Shown: positions 50,663-60,169 of the stretch, piece by piece
How the letters are laid out: each line of letters opens with the position of its first letter
Numbering within the stretch: position 1 is the stretch's first letter
Assembly: GCF_017939615.1 (NCBI RefSeq)
Contig: NZ_JAGKSR010000001.1
Coordinates: 1,364,001 to 1,428,000, forward strand
DNA: 64,000 nt
Reading direction: 5' to 3'
From: Microbacterium sp. BLY
GTDB taxonomy: Bacteria; Actinomycetota; Actinomycetes; Actinomycetales; Microbacteriaceae
Position numbers and translations under genes: made by a program
Notes under the pieces: model-generated
The model's input: only the letters and a program-made list of their open reading frames with translations
Database searches by the model: none
What the model was told of the DNA's origin: nothing

Positions 50663-52123
50663 ATGACCGCGGAATCCTGGGGATGGTGGGTCGCCGCCTT
50701 CGTCCTGGTGCTCGACATCATCATCCGTGTCACCGCCGTGATCGTCATCCCGCGCAACCGTCGTCCGACGGCGGCGATGGCCTGGCTTCTCGCCGTGTTC
50801 TTCATCCCGGTGGTCGGCGTCTTCCTGTTCCTCCTCATCGGCAACCCCCGGTTGCCGCGCGCGCGGCGCCGCAAGCAGGAGCAGATCAACGAGTACATCG
50901 CGGAGACGAGCGAACACCTGCATTTCGGCACGCTCCGCCCGAACGCGCCCGCGTGGTTCGGGCCGATCGTCCAGATGAACCAGCGTCTCGGCGCCCTCCC
51001 GCTCTCCGGAGACAACGGCGCGCACCTGATCTCCGACTACCAGGAGTCGCTCGACGAGATGGCCGAGGCCATCCGCACCGCGCAGGACTACGTGCACGTC
51101 GAGTTCTACATCCTCCAGTCGGACGACTCGACCGACAACTTCTTCCGCGCGCTCGAGGAGGTCGCGGCCCGCGGGGTCGCGGTGCGCGTGCTCCTCGACC
51201 ACTGGGCGAACCGGGGCAAGCCGCGGTACCGGCAGACCATCGCCCGTCTCAACGAGATGGGCGCGGAGTGGCACCTGATGCTGCCCGTGCAGCCGCTCAA
51301 GGGCAAGATGCAGCGCCCCGATCTGCGCAACCACCGCAAGCTCCTCGTGGTCGACGGCAACATCGCCTTCCTCGGCTCGCAGAACATCACCGACTCCACC
51401 TACAACCTGCCCAGGAACATCCGCCGCGGCCTGCACTGGGTCGACCTGATGGTGCGGTTGGACGGGCCCGTGGTGCTGAGCGTGAACGCGATCTTCCTCA
51501 GCGACTGGTACAGCGAGACCGATGTGGTGCTCGAGGAGATCGACATCTCCCATGCCAACATCGGCTCGGGCGACCTCGACTGCCAGGTGGTGCCCTCGGG
51601 TCCGGGTTTCGAGGTCGAGAACAACCTGCGCCTGTTCCTCGCGCTGCTGTACGCGGCGAAGAAGCAGATCATGATCGTCAGCCCGTACTTCGTCCCGGAC
51701 GAGGCGTTGCTGCTCGCGGTCACCGCCGCCGTCGACCGCGGCGTCGAGGTCGAGCTCTTCGTGTCGGAGGAGGGCGACCAGGCGATGGTCTACCACGCCC
51801 AGCGCAGCTACTACGAGGCGCTGCTGCGCGCGGGCGTGCGGATCTGGATGTATCGCAAGCCCTACATCCTGCACACGAAGAGCCTCACGATCGACGACGA
51901 GGTCGCGGTGATCGGCTCCAGCAACATGGACATGCGCTCCTTCGGTCTGAACCTCGAGGTCTCGATGCTCGTGCGCGGTGAGGAGTTCGTCGCCGAGATG
52001 CGCGAGGTGGAGGACAAGTACCGGTCGCTGAGTCGCGAGCTCACGCTCGAGGAGTGGATGCAGCAGCCGCTGCGCTCGACCGTGCTGGACAACCTCGCAC
52101 GGCTCACCTCCGCCCTGCAGTGA
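50663..52123 (+). CDS. Cardiolipin synthase
   Basis: A 486-aa membrane enzyme of the phospholipase D superfamily that joins two phosphatidylglycerols to cardiolipin. Two N-terminal helices (about residues 8-60), then two HKD motifs: HRKLLVVDG (about 223) and HTKSLTIDD (about 404), each followed by GSQN or GSSN. The overlapping GTG at 50660 gives one extra residue; GAGGGGG fits the ATG at 50663. Actinobacteria often use this type or a CDP-alcohol type. Confidence 0.93.
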   Translation: MTAESWGWWVAAFVLVLDIIIRVTAVIVIPRNRRPTAAMAWLLAVFFIPVVGVFLFLLIGNPRLPRARRRKQEQINEYIAETSEHLHFGTLRPNAPAWFGPIVQMNQRLGALPLSGDNGAHLISDYQESLDEMAEAIRTAQDYVHVEFYILQSDDSTDNFFRALEEVAARGVAVRVLLDHWANRGKPRYRQTIARLNEMGAEWHLMLPVQPLKGKMQRPDLRNHRKLLVVDGNIAFLGSQNITDSTYNLPRNIRRGLHWVDLMVRLDGPVVLSVNAIFLSDWYSETDVVLEEIDISHANIGSGDLDCQVVPSGPGFEVENNLRLFLALLYAAKKQIMIVSPYFVPDEALLLAVTAAVDRGVEVELFVSEEGDQAMVYHAQRSYYEALLRAGVRIWMYRKPYILHTKSLTIDDEVAVIGSSNMDMRSFGLNLEVSMLVRGEEFVAEMREVEDKYRSLSRELTLEEWMQQPLRSTVLDNLARLTSALQ

Positions 52124-52181
52124 CGACGGGGCGCGTCAACCCCCGTTTCGGTCGGAGGACCGCGCGGGTACCCTGAGGGGC

Positions 52182-52928
52182 ATGACTCCCCGCAGGCTCG
52201 TGCTCGCCGTGTCCTCCGCGCTCGCCGCGGCACTCGTCCTCGCCGGCTGCACCGTCGGCCCGGGCGGCGCTGCGCCGCATTCGACCTCGGACCCGTCCAG
52301 CGGGCCCGGGAACGCCGGCACCGGCGACGACCAGGACGACATGGACGGCGTCCTGCTCGATGACGGTCGGATGTTCGCCATCGTGAGCTGGGGCTCGTCG
52401 ACCTGCGTCCCGCAGATCGAGGACGTCTCCGCGGACGGACAGCGGGTGTCGGTCACCCTCGTCGAGCCGGAGGCAGACGGAGCCACGGAGCAGGCGTGCA
52501 CGGCGGATCTCGCCCCCCGCGCGAGCCTCGGAGCACTGCCGGAGGGCGTCGATCCGACCAAGGACGTGACGCTCGTGGTGACCGCCGCCGACCTGATCGA
52601 CGAGATCGACGTGGAGGGCGACCCGGACGCCACCGCCGCACCCGGGTCCTCGACCGAGTACCAGCCCTCGGCCGCCTGGTTCGACGACGGCGGGCTCGTG
52701 CTCCTCACCTGGGGCTCGTCCGGGTGTCCCCCGGTGGTCGAGTCCGCAGAGGCCGACGGAAGCACCGGCACGGTGACGTTCGTCACGGACGAGAACCAGG
52801 CATGCACGATGGACATGGCGCCGCGGGGCACCGTCATCGAGTTCCCCGAGGACGACGTCGACGACGACGCGCCGTTCCAGCTGACGCTCGTCGGCGGCGG
52901 CCTCGACGGCACGGTCGAGGTGCGCTGA
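52182..52928 (+). CDS. Lipoprotein with two copies of a C...C repeat domain
   Basis: A 248-aa lipoprotein (lipobox LAGC, Cys22). The mature part has two about 85-residue halves with the same pattern: IVSWGSSTCVPQIEDVSADG...CTADLAPR and LLTWGSSGCPPVVESAEADG...CTMDMAPR. The paired cysteines in each half should form a disulfide. Function unknown. The ATG lies 7 nt after TACCCT (leaderless). It is separate from the cardiolipin synthase operon by 58 bp. Confidence 0.75.
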   Translation: MTPRRLVLAVSSALAAALVLAGCTVGPGGAAPHSTSDPSSGPGNAGTGDDQDDMDGVLLDDGRMFAIVSWGSSTCVPQIEDVSADGQRVSVTLVEPEADGATEQACTADLAPRASLGALPEGVDPTKDVTLVVTAADLIDEIDVEGDPDATAAPGSSTEYQPSAAWFDDGGLVLLTWGSSGCPPVVESAEADGSTGTVTFVTDENQACTMDMAPRGTVIEFPEDDVDDDAPFQLTLVGGGLDGTVEVR

Positions 52929-52943
52929 CCCTGGAAGCCTCCG

Positions 52944-53942
52944 TCAGAGGATGTGCACGGGGTGGCCGGCCGGCAGCGCCAGCAGGAGCGCGCCCGGGTC
53001 GGCCCGGCACGTCACACGCACCGCGGCGCCGAACTCGTCGCCGTCGAGTTCGACGGGAACGGGGCCGGGAGCGGCCGCTTCGGCGCGTGTTCCCCGGAAG
53101 TAGTGGACCGAGGCGTCCGACCCGCGGCGCTCGAGCACGATCCGCCCGGCGCGGAACCGGCGGAGCACCGAGTTGTCCCACCAGATCTTGCGCCAGACGC
53201 CGAGCCAGCCCAGCACGCCCGTCGGCTGGATGACGGCGACGTCCAGCGTCGCGTCCGTGATGGAGGCGTCCGGGATGAGGGAGATGCCCGCGGGGAGGGT
53301 GCCGCAGTTCGCGAAGAGGATACTGTGCACCTTCGTCGAATGCAGTCGTCCCGTTCCGATCTGGTACACCGCGCGGAACGGCCGAGCGCGCGGCAGCGAG
53401 CGGGCCGCGCCGTCGACATAGGCGATCCACCCGACGGACTTCTTCAGATCCGCACGGGTGTTCGCGATCATGTCGGCGTCGAGGCCGATGCCGGCGAGCA
53501 CGACGAACGCGTGCTCCTCGGCGGTGCCGTCCTCGCGGGTCAGGCGCGCCCACCCGATGTCGATGGGATGCCGGAAGTCGCCGAGGGCGGCCCGGATCAT
53601 CTCGGCGGGGTCGGTGAGGGAGAGCCCCAGGTTCCGCGCGAGGAGGTTCCCCGTGCCGCTCGGCAGGATCGCGAGGGGGACGCCCGTGTTCGCCATGGCC
53701 TCCGTGACCGCGCGCACGGTGCCGTCCCCGCCCGCCACGAGCACCACGTCGACGCCGCGCGCCAGGGCCTCGGCGGTGGCCCCCTGCCCCGCGTCCTCCA
53801 GGGTCGTCGGGTAGAACGCGGGGTGCGCCCACCCGGCCTCGCGGGACAGATCACGGACCTGGGTGCGCAGTCGCTTGCCGTCGACCTTCACCGGGTTGTA
53901 CACGAGTGCCGCCTGCTGCAGGACGGGAGGACTCGTGGTCAT
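52944..53942 (-). CDS. Diacylglycerol kinase-family lipid kinase
   Basis: A 332-aa cytosolic lipid kinase of the DgkB/LCB5 family. The DAGK catalytic domain carries the glycine-rich nucleotide loop VAGGDGTVRAVTEAM and the signature LPSGTGNLLARNLGLS. It phosphorylates a diacylglycerol-type lipid, recycling the backbone into phospholipid. A TAGAGT -10 box lies 6 nt before the ATG on the minus strand. Confidence 0.9.
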   Translation of the reverse strand: MTTSPPVLQQAALVYNPVKVDGKRLRTQVRDLSREAGWAHPAFYPTTLEDAGQGATAEALARGVDVVLVAGGDGTVRAVTEAMANTGVPLAILPSGTGNLLARNLGLSLTDPAEMIRAALGDFRHPIDIGWARLTREDGTAEEHAFVVLAGIGLDADMIANTRADLKKSVGWIAYVDGAARSLPRARPFRAVYQIGTGRLHSTKVHSILFANCGTLPAGISLIPDASITDATLDVAVIQPTGVLGWLGVWRKIWWDNSVLRRFRAGRIVLERRGSDASVHYFRGTRAEAAAPGPVPVELDGDEFGAAVRVTCRADPGALLLALPAGHPVHIL

Positions 53943-54096
53943 GGCGCTACTCTAGACCGGCATCATGCGAGGCGACCCCTGTCGGGTGAGGGGCCAGGGT
54001 GAGGTGAGGGATCGCCGCTGACCACCTCATGGAGGACGACGACGGCGAGGGCGCGGTGCGGCATCCCCGCGCTCCGGCACCCCCGCGCACACCTCG

Positions 54097-54102
54097 TAGA
54101 CT
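54097..54102 (+). promoter_or_regulatory. -10 box TAGACT for serS
   Basis: Lies 6 nt before the serS ATG: a leaderless start. Confidence 0.45.
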
Positions 54103-54108
54103 TGCGGC

Positions 54109-55413
54109 ATGATCGACCTCGCACTCCTCCGCGAAAACCCGGAGATCGTCCGCCGTTCGCAGGCTGCCCGTGGCAACGACCAGAGCACCGTCGACGTCGC
54201 ACTCGAGGCCGATCGATCGCGTCGGGCCGCGCTGGCCGCCTTCGAGGAGCTGCGGGCCGAGCAGAACGCCTTCGGCAAGCAGGTCGCGAAGGCGCCCAAG
54301 GAGGAGAAGGCCGCCCTGGTGGCACAGGCCAAGGACCTCGCCGACCGGGTGAAGCAGGCCCAGCATGCGGCGAACGAGGCGGCCGAGGCCGCGTCCGCGG
54401 CGCTCGCCCGCATCGAGAACGTCGTCATCGACGGGGTGCCCGCCGGTGGCGAGGCCGACTTCGTGGAGCTGCGCCGCGTGGGCGAGGTGCCCGCCTTCGA
54501 CTTCGAGCCGAAGGACCATCTCGAACTCGGCGAGATGCTCGGAGCCATCGACATGGAGCGCGGCGCGAAGGTCTCCGGCGCGCGCTTCTACTTCCTGCGC
54601 GGGATCGGGGCGCGTCTCGAGATCGCCCTCATGAACCTGGCCCTCGACAAGGCCCTGCAGAACGGTTTCGTCCCGCTGATCACGCCCACGCTGGTGCGCC
54701 CCGAGATCATGCAGGGGACGGGCTTCCTCGGCGAGCACGCCGACGAGGTCTACCACCTGGACAAGGACGACGACCTCTACCTGGTCGGCACGAGCGAGGT
54801 CGCCCTCGCCGGCTACCACAAGGACGAGATCGTCGACCTCTCGCGCGGCGCCCTCCGCTACGCCGGATGGTCCACCTGCTACCGGCGGGAGGCCGGATCG
54901 CACGGCAAGGACACCCGCGGCATCATCCGCGTGCACCAGTTCAACAAGCTGGAGATGTTCGTCTACACCACCGCCGAGGACGCCGAGGCGGAGCACCTGC
55001 GCCTGGTCGCCCTGCAGGAGGAGATGCTGACCTCGCTCGGCCTCGCCTACCGCGTGATCGACGTCGCCGCGGGCGATCTCGGGTCGAGCGCCGCGCGCAA
55101 GTACGACATCGAGGCCTGGGTGCCCACGCAGGGGGCCTTTCGCGAGCTGACCTCCACGTCGAACTGCACGACATACCAGGCGCGGCGGCTGGACGTGCGC
55201 TACCGTCCTGCGGCCGAGGACGGCGCCGCGGCGCCGAAGACCCAGCACGTCGCGACGCTCAACGGCACGCTGGCGACCACGCGCTGGATCGTCGCCCTGC
55301 TCGAGACCCACCAGCAGGCGGACGGCTCGGTGCGTGTTCCCGAGGTCCTGCGCCCCTACCTCGGCGGACTCGAGGTGATCCGCCCGCTCGCCGACGAGGG
55401 GAGCGCCCGATGA
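54109..55413 (+). CDS. serS: Seryl-tRNA synthetase
   Basis: A 434-aa class II synthetase. The N-terminal coiled-coil arm that binds the long variable arm of tRNA-Ser is visible at about residues 30-105 ([15 protein letters not shown]). The catalytic core has motif 2 [17 protein letters not shown] and a later serine-binding region. Full length. It overlaps the HAD gene by 4 bp; a tRNA-Ser gene lies just downstream. Confidence 0.97.
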   Translation: MIDLALLRENPEIVRRSQAARGNDQSTVDVALEADRSRRAALAAFEELRAEQNAFGKQVAKAPKEEKAALVAQAKDLADRVKQAQHAANEAAEAASAALARIENVVIDGVPAGGEADFVELRRVGEVPAFDFEPKDHLELGEMLGAIDMERGAKVSGARFYFLRGIGARLEIALMNLALDKALQNGFVPLITPTLVRPEIMQGTGFLGEHADEVYHLDKDDDLYLVGTSEVALAGYHKDEIVDLSRGALRYAGWSTCYRREAGSHGKDTRGIIRVHQFNKLEMFVYTTAEDAEAEHLRLVALQEEMLTSLGLAYRVIDVAAGDLGSSAARKYDIEAWVPTQGAFRELTSTSNCTTYQARRLDVRYRPAAEDGAAAPKTQHVATLNGTLATTRWIVALLETHQQADGSVRVPEVLRPYLGGLEVIRPLADEGSAR

Positions 55414-56231
55414 CGGCCCCCTGGCTGATCGGCCTGGACGTCGACGGGACCATCATCCTGCAGGACGAGACGATGAGCCCCGGGGTGCCGGAGGCCGTCG
55501 CCCGCGTCCGGGACGCCGGGCACCTGGTGACCATCGCGACCGGGCGCAGCTGGATGGCCACGCGCCGCTACGTGGAGGAGCTCGGCCTCACGGCCGATCA
55601 CGTCGTGTGCTCGAACGGAGCCGTGACGATGCGCCGCCACGGAGACGACTGGGAGCGTTGGCACGTCGAGACGTTCGACCCCACTCCCGTGCTGGAGCTG
55701 CTGCGCGATCGGCTACCCGATGCCCGCTACATGGTGGAGCTCGGTTCCGGGCAGCGTCTGTTCACCGAGCAGCTCGACGACTGGACCCTCGACGGCGGAC
55801 GCCAGGTCGACTTCGACGAGCTCGGCGCCCTCCCCGTCTCCCGCATCGTCGTCGTCTCGCCGGGGCACGACGAGGACGACTTCCATCGACTCGTCGCCGA
55901 CGCCGGTCTCAACGAGGTCTCGTACGCGATCGGGTGGACCGCCTGGCTGGACATCGCGCCTCAGGGCGTCGACAAGGGCACGGCGCTGGAGCGCGTGCGG
56001 GCCGAGCTCGACCTCGATCCCGCGCGGGTGCTGGTCGCCGGCGACGGGCGCAACGACATCGGGATGTTCGGCTGGGCGCGCCGTGGTGGCGGTCGTGCCG
56101 TGGCCATGGGGCAGGCGCCGGCGGAGGTGAAGGACGCGGCGGGGGAGATCACCGCCGATGTCGAGCAGGGCGGTCTCGCGACGGCTCTCGACACGCTTCC
56201 AGCGCCCGTCCAGGTCGACGCAGGAGAATAG
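55410..56231 (+). CDS. HAD-superfamily hydrolase (Cof type)
   Basis: A 273-aa phosphatase: DVDGTI motif 1 (nucleophile Asp), ATGRS motif 2 and the late [10 protein letters not shown] motif 4. A Cof-type cap (about residues 80-185) indicates a small sugar- or nucleotide-phosphate substrate. The ATGA overlap with serS makes it an operon member. Confidence 0.88.
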   Translation: MTAPWLIGLDVDGTIILQDETMSPGVPEAVARVRDAGHLVTIATGRSWMATRRYVEELGLTADHVVCSNGAVTMRRHGDDWERWHVETFDPTPVLELLRDRLPDARYMVELGSGQRLFTEQLDDWTLDGGRQVDFDELGALPVSRIVVVSPGHDEDDFHRLVADAGLNEVSYAIGWTAWLDIAPQGVDKGTALERVRAELDLDPARVLVAGDGRNDIGMFGWARRGGGRAVAMGQAPAEVKDAAGEITADVEQGGLATALDTLPAPVQVDAGE

Positions 56232-56239
56232 AACTCGGC

Positions 56240-56245
56240 TAGACT
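56240..56245 (+). promoter_or_regulatory. -10 box TAGACT upstream of tRNA-Ser
   Basis: Lies 28 nt before the 5' end of tRNA-Ser(UGA), giving a short 5' leader. Confidence 0.4.
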
Positions 56246-56273
56246 CGCGCCTGGTCGGCAGGAGTTCCTGTCG

Positions 56274-56358
56274 GGAGGGTTGTCCGAGCGGCCGATGGAG
56301 CTGGTCTTGAAAACCAGTGGGCAGAGATGTCTCGTGGGTTCGAATCCCACACCCTCCG
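56274..56358 (+). tRNA. tRNA-Ser (anticodon TGA)
   Basis: An 85-nt tRNA with a long variable arm: acceptor GGAGGGT/ACCCTCC, anticodon loop CTTGAAA (TGA), T loop GTTCGAAT. CCA is not encoded. Confidence 0.95.
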
Positions 56359-56406
56359 CTTCCTGAGCGCGGTCCCCCCGCCGTCGCCGAATTCGAAAGG
56401 GCCCGA

Positions 56407-57657
56407 GTGAGCGAGAACACCCGCCGCCGACGCACCGTCGCGCGACACGGCCAGCTGCGCTCGCCGGGGCCGGTCAGTCAGCTCCTGAAGTTCCTCTCGA
56501 TCGCGATGGCCGTGGTCCTCATCAGCGGCATCGGCGTCGCCGCCTACGTGTACGTCGATCTGTCCAGCACGGTCTCCGCGAATGCCGTGGACCTCGACGG
56601 GCAGGAAGACCTCCCGCCGGACATCAGCGCCTACAAGGGCGGCTTCAACCTCGTCCTCACCGGTGTCGACACCTGCGAGGACGACTACAAGCAGTACTTC
56701 GGCGATCGCTGCTCCGGCGACGACGCCGAGGGCAATCTGAACGACGTGAACCTGCTCGTCCACGTGTCCGAGGAGCCGCGACGCATCACCGTCGTGAGCT
56801 TCCCGCGCGACCTCATGATCCCGATCCCCGAGTGCGAGGACGAGAACGGCAACGCGACGGCGGCGATGAGCAAGCAGCCGCTGAACGTCGCGTACTCGGA
56901 CGGCGGGCTGAACTGCGTCGTCCGCACGATCTCGGCCCTGACCGACCAGGAGGTCCAGTTCGCGGCCTCCGTGACGTTCGGCGGCGTCATCGAGATCACG
57001 AACGCGATCGGGGGCGTCGACGTCTGCCTCGCCAACCCGATCCGCGACCGGTACACCGGCCTCGACATGGCCGCCGGCACGCACACCGTGCAGGGCCTGG
57101 AGGCCCTCCAGTTCCTCCGCACGCGCCACGGCGTCGGCGACGGCAGCGACCTGGGCCGCATCGGCAACCAGCAGCAGTACATGTCCAGCCTCGCCCGCAA
57201 GCTCATCAGCGGCGAGGTGCTGGGCAACGTGCCCGTCATGCTGAAGCTCGCCAACACGGGCATCCAGAACCTCGAGACGAGCACGTCGCTCGCCGACCCG
57301 ATGATGATCGTGCAGATCGCGCTCGCCGTGAAGTCGGTGCCGTTCGAGGACATCGTCTTCGTGCAGTACCCGACGCTGACCGACTGGGACAACCCCAACA
57401 AGGTCGTGCCGAACGACGAGGCCGCCGCCACCCTCTGGGACGCGATCGAGGCCAACGCGCAGCTGCAGATCACCCACCAGAACAACAGCAATGACGGTGT
57501 GGTCGTGCAGGAGCCTGCCACGCCGACGGAGCCGGCCACGCCGACGCAGGAGGCATCGCCCGCCCCCACGACCTCTCCCGATGTGGTCGCCCTGCCCGAC
57601 TCGATCAAGGGCAACTCGGCCGCTCAGCAGACCTGCTCGAACGGCAACGTGCGCTGA
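56407..57657 (+). CDS. LytR-CpsA-Psr (LCP) family cell-wall polymer ligase
   Basis: A 416-aa membrane protein. It has one helix near residues 30-55 (LLKFLSIAMAVVLISGIGVA) and an extracellular LCP domain (about 85-350) with DVNLLVHV, RRITVVSFPRDLMIPIP and FLRTRHGVGDGSDLGRIGNQ, the conserved Asp/Arg set. LCP enzymes transfer lipid-linked polymers (arabinogalactan, teichoic acid, capsule) to peptidoglycan, so this could attach the exopolysaccharide or another glycan. A 50-residue Thr/Pro-rich tail follows. The GTG has AAAGGG 5 nt upstream. Confidence 0.88.
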   Translation: MSENTRRRRTVARHGQLRSPGPVSQLLKFLSIAMAVVLISGIGVAAYVYVDLSSTVSANAVDLDGQEDLPPDISAYKGGFNLVLTGVDTCEDDYKQYFGDRCSGDDAEGNLNDVNLLVHVSEEPRRITVVSFPRDLMIPIPECEDENGNATAAMSKQPLNVAYSDGGLNCVVRTISALTDQEVQFAASVTFGGVIEITNAIGGVDVCLANPIRDRYTGLDMAAGTHTVQGLEALQFLRTRHGVGDGSDLGRIGNQQQYMSSLARKLISGEVLGNVPVMLKLANTGIQNLETSTSLADPMMIVQIALAVKSVPFEDIVFVQYPTLTDWDNPNKVVPNDEAAATLWDAIEANAQLQITHQNNSNDGVVVQEPATPTEPATPTQEASPAPTTSPDVVALPDSIKGNSAAQQTCSNGNVR

Positions 57658-57691
57658 TCGACCCTCAGGCGCTTCGCGGACGGTAGACCGT

Positions 57692-57727
57692 GGGCGAGTC
57701 AGGCGAGTCAGGCGAGTCAGGCGAGTC
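57692..57727. repeat. Tandem 9-bp repeat x4
   Basis: The unit aggcgagtc (first copy gggcgagtc) occurs four times from 57692 to 57727. It overlaps the 3' end of the convergent alpha/beta hydrolase gene. Read on the minus strand in its frame, each 9-nt unit gives Leu-Ala-stop, so the gene carries consecutive in-frame stops. Confidence 0.85.
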
Positions 57728-58565
57728 GCCTGATCCGAGCGGTGAACCGGTCGATCGTCACGGTGAAAGCGGGCTCTTCCGGGCGGTTCAGATGGCCGTG
57801 GGTGGTGCCCGGTTCCACGACGGTCGTCACATCGACTCCCGCAGCGCGGAGCGAGTCGGCGAAGGCCTCACCGGAAACCCGCAACTCATCGGTTTCATCG
57901 TTGACCATGATCGTCGGCGGGAAGTCGGCAAGGGCCTCGGGCTCCGCCGTCCCGGGAATGGCATAGGCGTCGGCGGCGGCGATGTCGCCGCCGAGATAGT
58001 TCTCGTACATGCCGCGGACGAACGCCGGCGGGAACACGTCGGCCTCCGGCGCGGCGTCCAACAAGGTGCGCAGCTCCACAGGAGGAGCGGCTTGCACGGC
58101 GTGGAGCGTGGGGTAGGCGAGCACTGCGAGGGACGGCCTCGGGCCGGGGTCGTGGGACAAGCGAAGTGCCGCGCCGGCAGCGAGGTTTCCCCCGGCGCTG
58201 GCGCCACCGATCGCCCAGCCGCGCGTCGCTGGCCTCGATGACACGGCCCAGCGGAACGCCGCGACCACCTCGTCATGAGCGATCGGGTACGACGCGCCTT
58301 CCCGCTCGGGTGTGCCGAGTCGTGCGCTCCACTCCGCTGTCACGGGTGCTCGTGCATAGTCCACGCTCGCGACGAGGATCCCGCGGTCCGCGAATGCCCG
58401 CGCCACCGCATCGGCCTCCGGCATGTCCAGGTCGCCGCCCGCGAAACCGCCGCCGTGCGCCCAGACGAGTCCATGACCGGTCGGCGAGTGCGGCGAGTAC
58501 ACACGGATCCGGAGGGGGCCATGCGGTCCTTCGAGGATATGGTCCTCACGGGGCGACGTGCTCAT
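57717..58565 (-). CDS. Alpha/beta hydrolase, fold 3 (HSL-like)
   Basis: A 282-aa hydrolase of the hormone-sensitive-lipase group: HGGGFAGG oxyanion motif, GGASAGGN nucleophile elbow, and a late acid/His pair (NDETDELRVS and HGHLN). Substrate is probably a small ester. The ATG at 58565 follows a TACTCT box by 7 nt (leaderless), better than the longer frame. Confidence 0.83.
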   Translation of the reverse strand: MSTSPREDHILEGPHGPLRIRVYSPHSPTGHGLVWAHGGGFAGGDLDMPEADAVARAFADRGILVASVDYARAPVTAEWSARLGTPEREGASYPIAHDEVVAAFRWAVSSRPATRGWAIGGASAGGNLAAGAALRLSHDPGPRPSLAVLAYPTLHAVQAAPPVELRTLLDAAPEADVFPPAFVRGMYENYLGGDIAAADAYAIPGTAEPEALADFPPTIMVNDETDELRVSGEAFADSLRAAGVDVTTVVEPGTTHGHLNRPEEPAFTVTIDRFTARIRRLA

Positions 58566-58588
58566 CCGACTCAGAGTAGCGGTGCGGC

Positions 58589-59296
58589 TCAGGTCGGCGT
58601 CGATGTGCGGCGCTGCGCGCTCGCACCGCGCATGATCCGGGCGACCGCCGTGATGAGGAAGAACTGTCCGGTGATGCCCTCGGCGACGGCGATGCCCTGG
58701 ACGCCCGGCGCGACCGGGACGAGGTTGCCGTACCCCGTCGTGGTGAGGGCGGTGAACGAGAAGAAGAGCTGATTGCCGAGCGAGTCGCTCGCGGTGTCGC
58801 CGAAGAGCGGGGTGGCGAGCAGCAGTGAGAGCAGGTTGTAGACGAAGGCGAAGAACATGCCGACGAGGATGTAGGCCGTCACGGCCGCGAGGAGCGCCTC
58901 GACGTCGAGCCCGCGCCGGGTAACCTGATGGGCGATGATCGCCCACGGAGAGATCAGCAGGGTGATCATCGATGCCGCGGACAGTGCGACGGCGAGGGCG
59001 GGGCTGTCCGTGGCGAAGAACGCGGCGAGGAGGGCGGCCACGCCGGCGACCGAGAGCACCACCCAGGACACGCGCTGCACGAGGGCGCGCGCCCTCGTGA
59101 CCCGGAAGACGATCGCCACGGTGATCAGCATCGCCAGGAACGCCCAGGGGCTGGGAATGGTGCTGGGTTGTGCGGCGCACAGGCCGTAGCTCACGGCGAG
59201 GAGCAAGAGGACGGTGGCGTACCCGATGGCCCCGCGTCTCGGGTCGGCCGGTGCGACGAGGGGTGTGCGGGCGTGCGCTCCGGAAGTCTCGGACAT
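58589..59296 (-). CDS. Ion-channel family protein (K+ channel-like)
   Basis: A 235-aa membrane protein. Several helices precede a pore with the selectivity filter TTTGYGNLVP (about residue 185) and a final helix. N-terminal helices (about 20-160) form a tail-less sensor-like part. The ATG has GAGAGGAGA upstream. Likely a potassium channel affecting membrane potential. Confidence 0.82.
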   Translation of the reverse strand: MSETSGAHARTPLVAPADPRRGAIGYATVLLLLAVSYGLCAAQPSTIPSPWAFLAMLITVAIVFRVTRARALVQRVSWVVLSVAGVAALLAAFFATDSPALAVALSAASMITLLISPWAIIAHQVTRRGLDVEALLAAVTAYILVGMFFAFVYNLLSLLLATPLFGDTASDSLGNQLFFSFTALTTTGYGNLVPVAPGVQGIAVAEGITGQFFLITAVARIMRGASAQRRTSTPT

Positions 59297-59416
59297 GGTC
59301 TCTCCTCTCGCGCCCGCGGGGGCGGACCCCGGAACGTGCGGACAGTATCGCAGGGTGATCGGCCTGCGCGGAGGACCCCTCGGGGCCGGCGGTTCGTGAC
59401 CGTGCGCCGGACCCGT

Positions 59417-59422
59417 TATGAT
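59417..59422 (+). promoter_or_regulatory. -10 box TATGAT of tRNA-Ser(GCU)
   Basis: TATGAT with a weak TTCGTG -35 18 bp upstream. The leader before the tRNA carries a hairpin GCATCCG/CGGATGC at 59431-59455. Confidence 0.45.
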
Positions 59423-59457
59423 GGTGGGGTGCATCCGTGCTTTCGGGTCGGATGCCT

Positions 59458-59546
59458 GGAGACGTCGCATAGTCCGGCCTAGTGCACCACCCTGCTAAGG
59501 TGGAGTCCCCTTACGGGGACCAGGGGTTCAAATCCCCTCGTCTCCG
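59458..59546 (+). tRNA. tRNA-Ser (anticodon GCT)
   Basis: An 89-nt tRNA with a long variable arm: acceptor GGAGACG/CGTCTCC, anticodon loop CTGCTAA (GCT). CCA is not encoded. Confidence 0.95.
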
Positions 59547-59554
59547 CACGGAGA

Positions 59555-59582
59555 AGCCCCGACGAGTCCGCTCGCCGGGGCT
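59555..59582 (+). terminator. Terminator after tRNA-Ser(GCU)
   Basis: AGCCCCG/CGGGGCT stem with an inner CGAG/CTCG pair, followed by TTTCGTGTT. It lies between the tRNA and the convergent MarR gene. Confidence 0.8.
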
Positions 59583-59612
59583 TTCGTGTTCCCGGACGCG
59601 GGCGGGCCCTCC

Positions 59613-60104
59613 TCACGCCCTCGTCTGCGGTGCCCAGGCAGGCTCGGGCGAGAGTGCGGCGGAGATCTTCCGGCTGGCCGTGCCGAGCTGCCGTGCCTGC
59701 GCCGGGGTCAGGGTGTCGAAGACGACGCGGCGGATGAGGGCCTGGTGTGCGGGAGTCGACTCCTCGACCTTCCGGTGCCCCGCCTCCGTGAGGATGCCGA
59801 GGGTGAAGCGCCCGTCCTCCCCATCGACCTCGCGACGGACCCAGCCTTTCGCCTCCAGGCGGGTGATCGCGCGAGAGAGCCGGGACAGCGTGCTGTTCGC
59901 GTAGCCGGCGAGGACGCTGAGCCGGAGCGTGCGCTCCGGTGCCGCATCGAGGGCGAAGAGGAGGCCGTGTTCGAAGTGGGTGAGTCCGCTGTCCCGTTGC
60001 AGCTGCGCGTCGAGGGCGGCGGGGAGGCGCTCGAGGAGGGTCGCGAGCGCCGACCAGACGTCCAGCTCATCGGCACTCAAGGGGGCGGAGGAGGATGGCG
60101 ACAT
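59613..60104 (-). CDS. MarR family transcriptional regulator
   Basis: A 163-aa winged-helix dimer: the wing HTH at about residues 50-110 (RLSVLAGYANSTLSRLSRAI, then RLEAKGWVRREVDGEDGR). Divergent from an SDR gene, with a palindrome in the shared spacer. It probably represses the SDR gene until an unknown ligand binds. Confidence 0.88.
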   Translation of the reverse strand: MSPSSSAPLSADELDVWSALATLLERLPAALDAQLQRDSGLTHFEHGLLFALDAAPERTLRLSVLAGYANSTLSRLSRAITRLEAKGWVRREVDGEDGRFTLGILTEAGHRKVEESTPAHQALIRRVVFDTLTPAQARQLGTASRKISAALSPEPAWAPQTRA

Positions 60105-60162
60105 TCCTCCACCGTAGCGGTCGAGCCGTGCTCTTCGCTTGCGTGGGAAAGTGATCGCTGGC

Positions 60163-60168
60163 TAGTAT
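60163..60168 (+). promoter_or_regulatory. -10 box TAGTAT of the SDR gene
   Basis: TAGTAT, with TTGCGT 18 bp upstream as -35. Transcription would start in or next to the palindrome at 60170-60185, so a bound regulator would block it. Confidence 0.5.
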
Positions 60169-60169
60169 G

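Noticed and set aside
47321..51874. A long minus-strand open frame across lysS and its neighbours
   Set aside because: It runs through lysS, DUF4192 and the cardiolipin synthase gene, which have clear motifs, and is arginine-rich with no recognisable domain.
57692..57727. Tandem repeat considered as a CRISPR remnant
   Set aside because: Unit of 9 bp without spacers; a simple slippage repeat.
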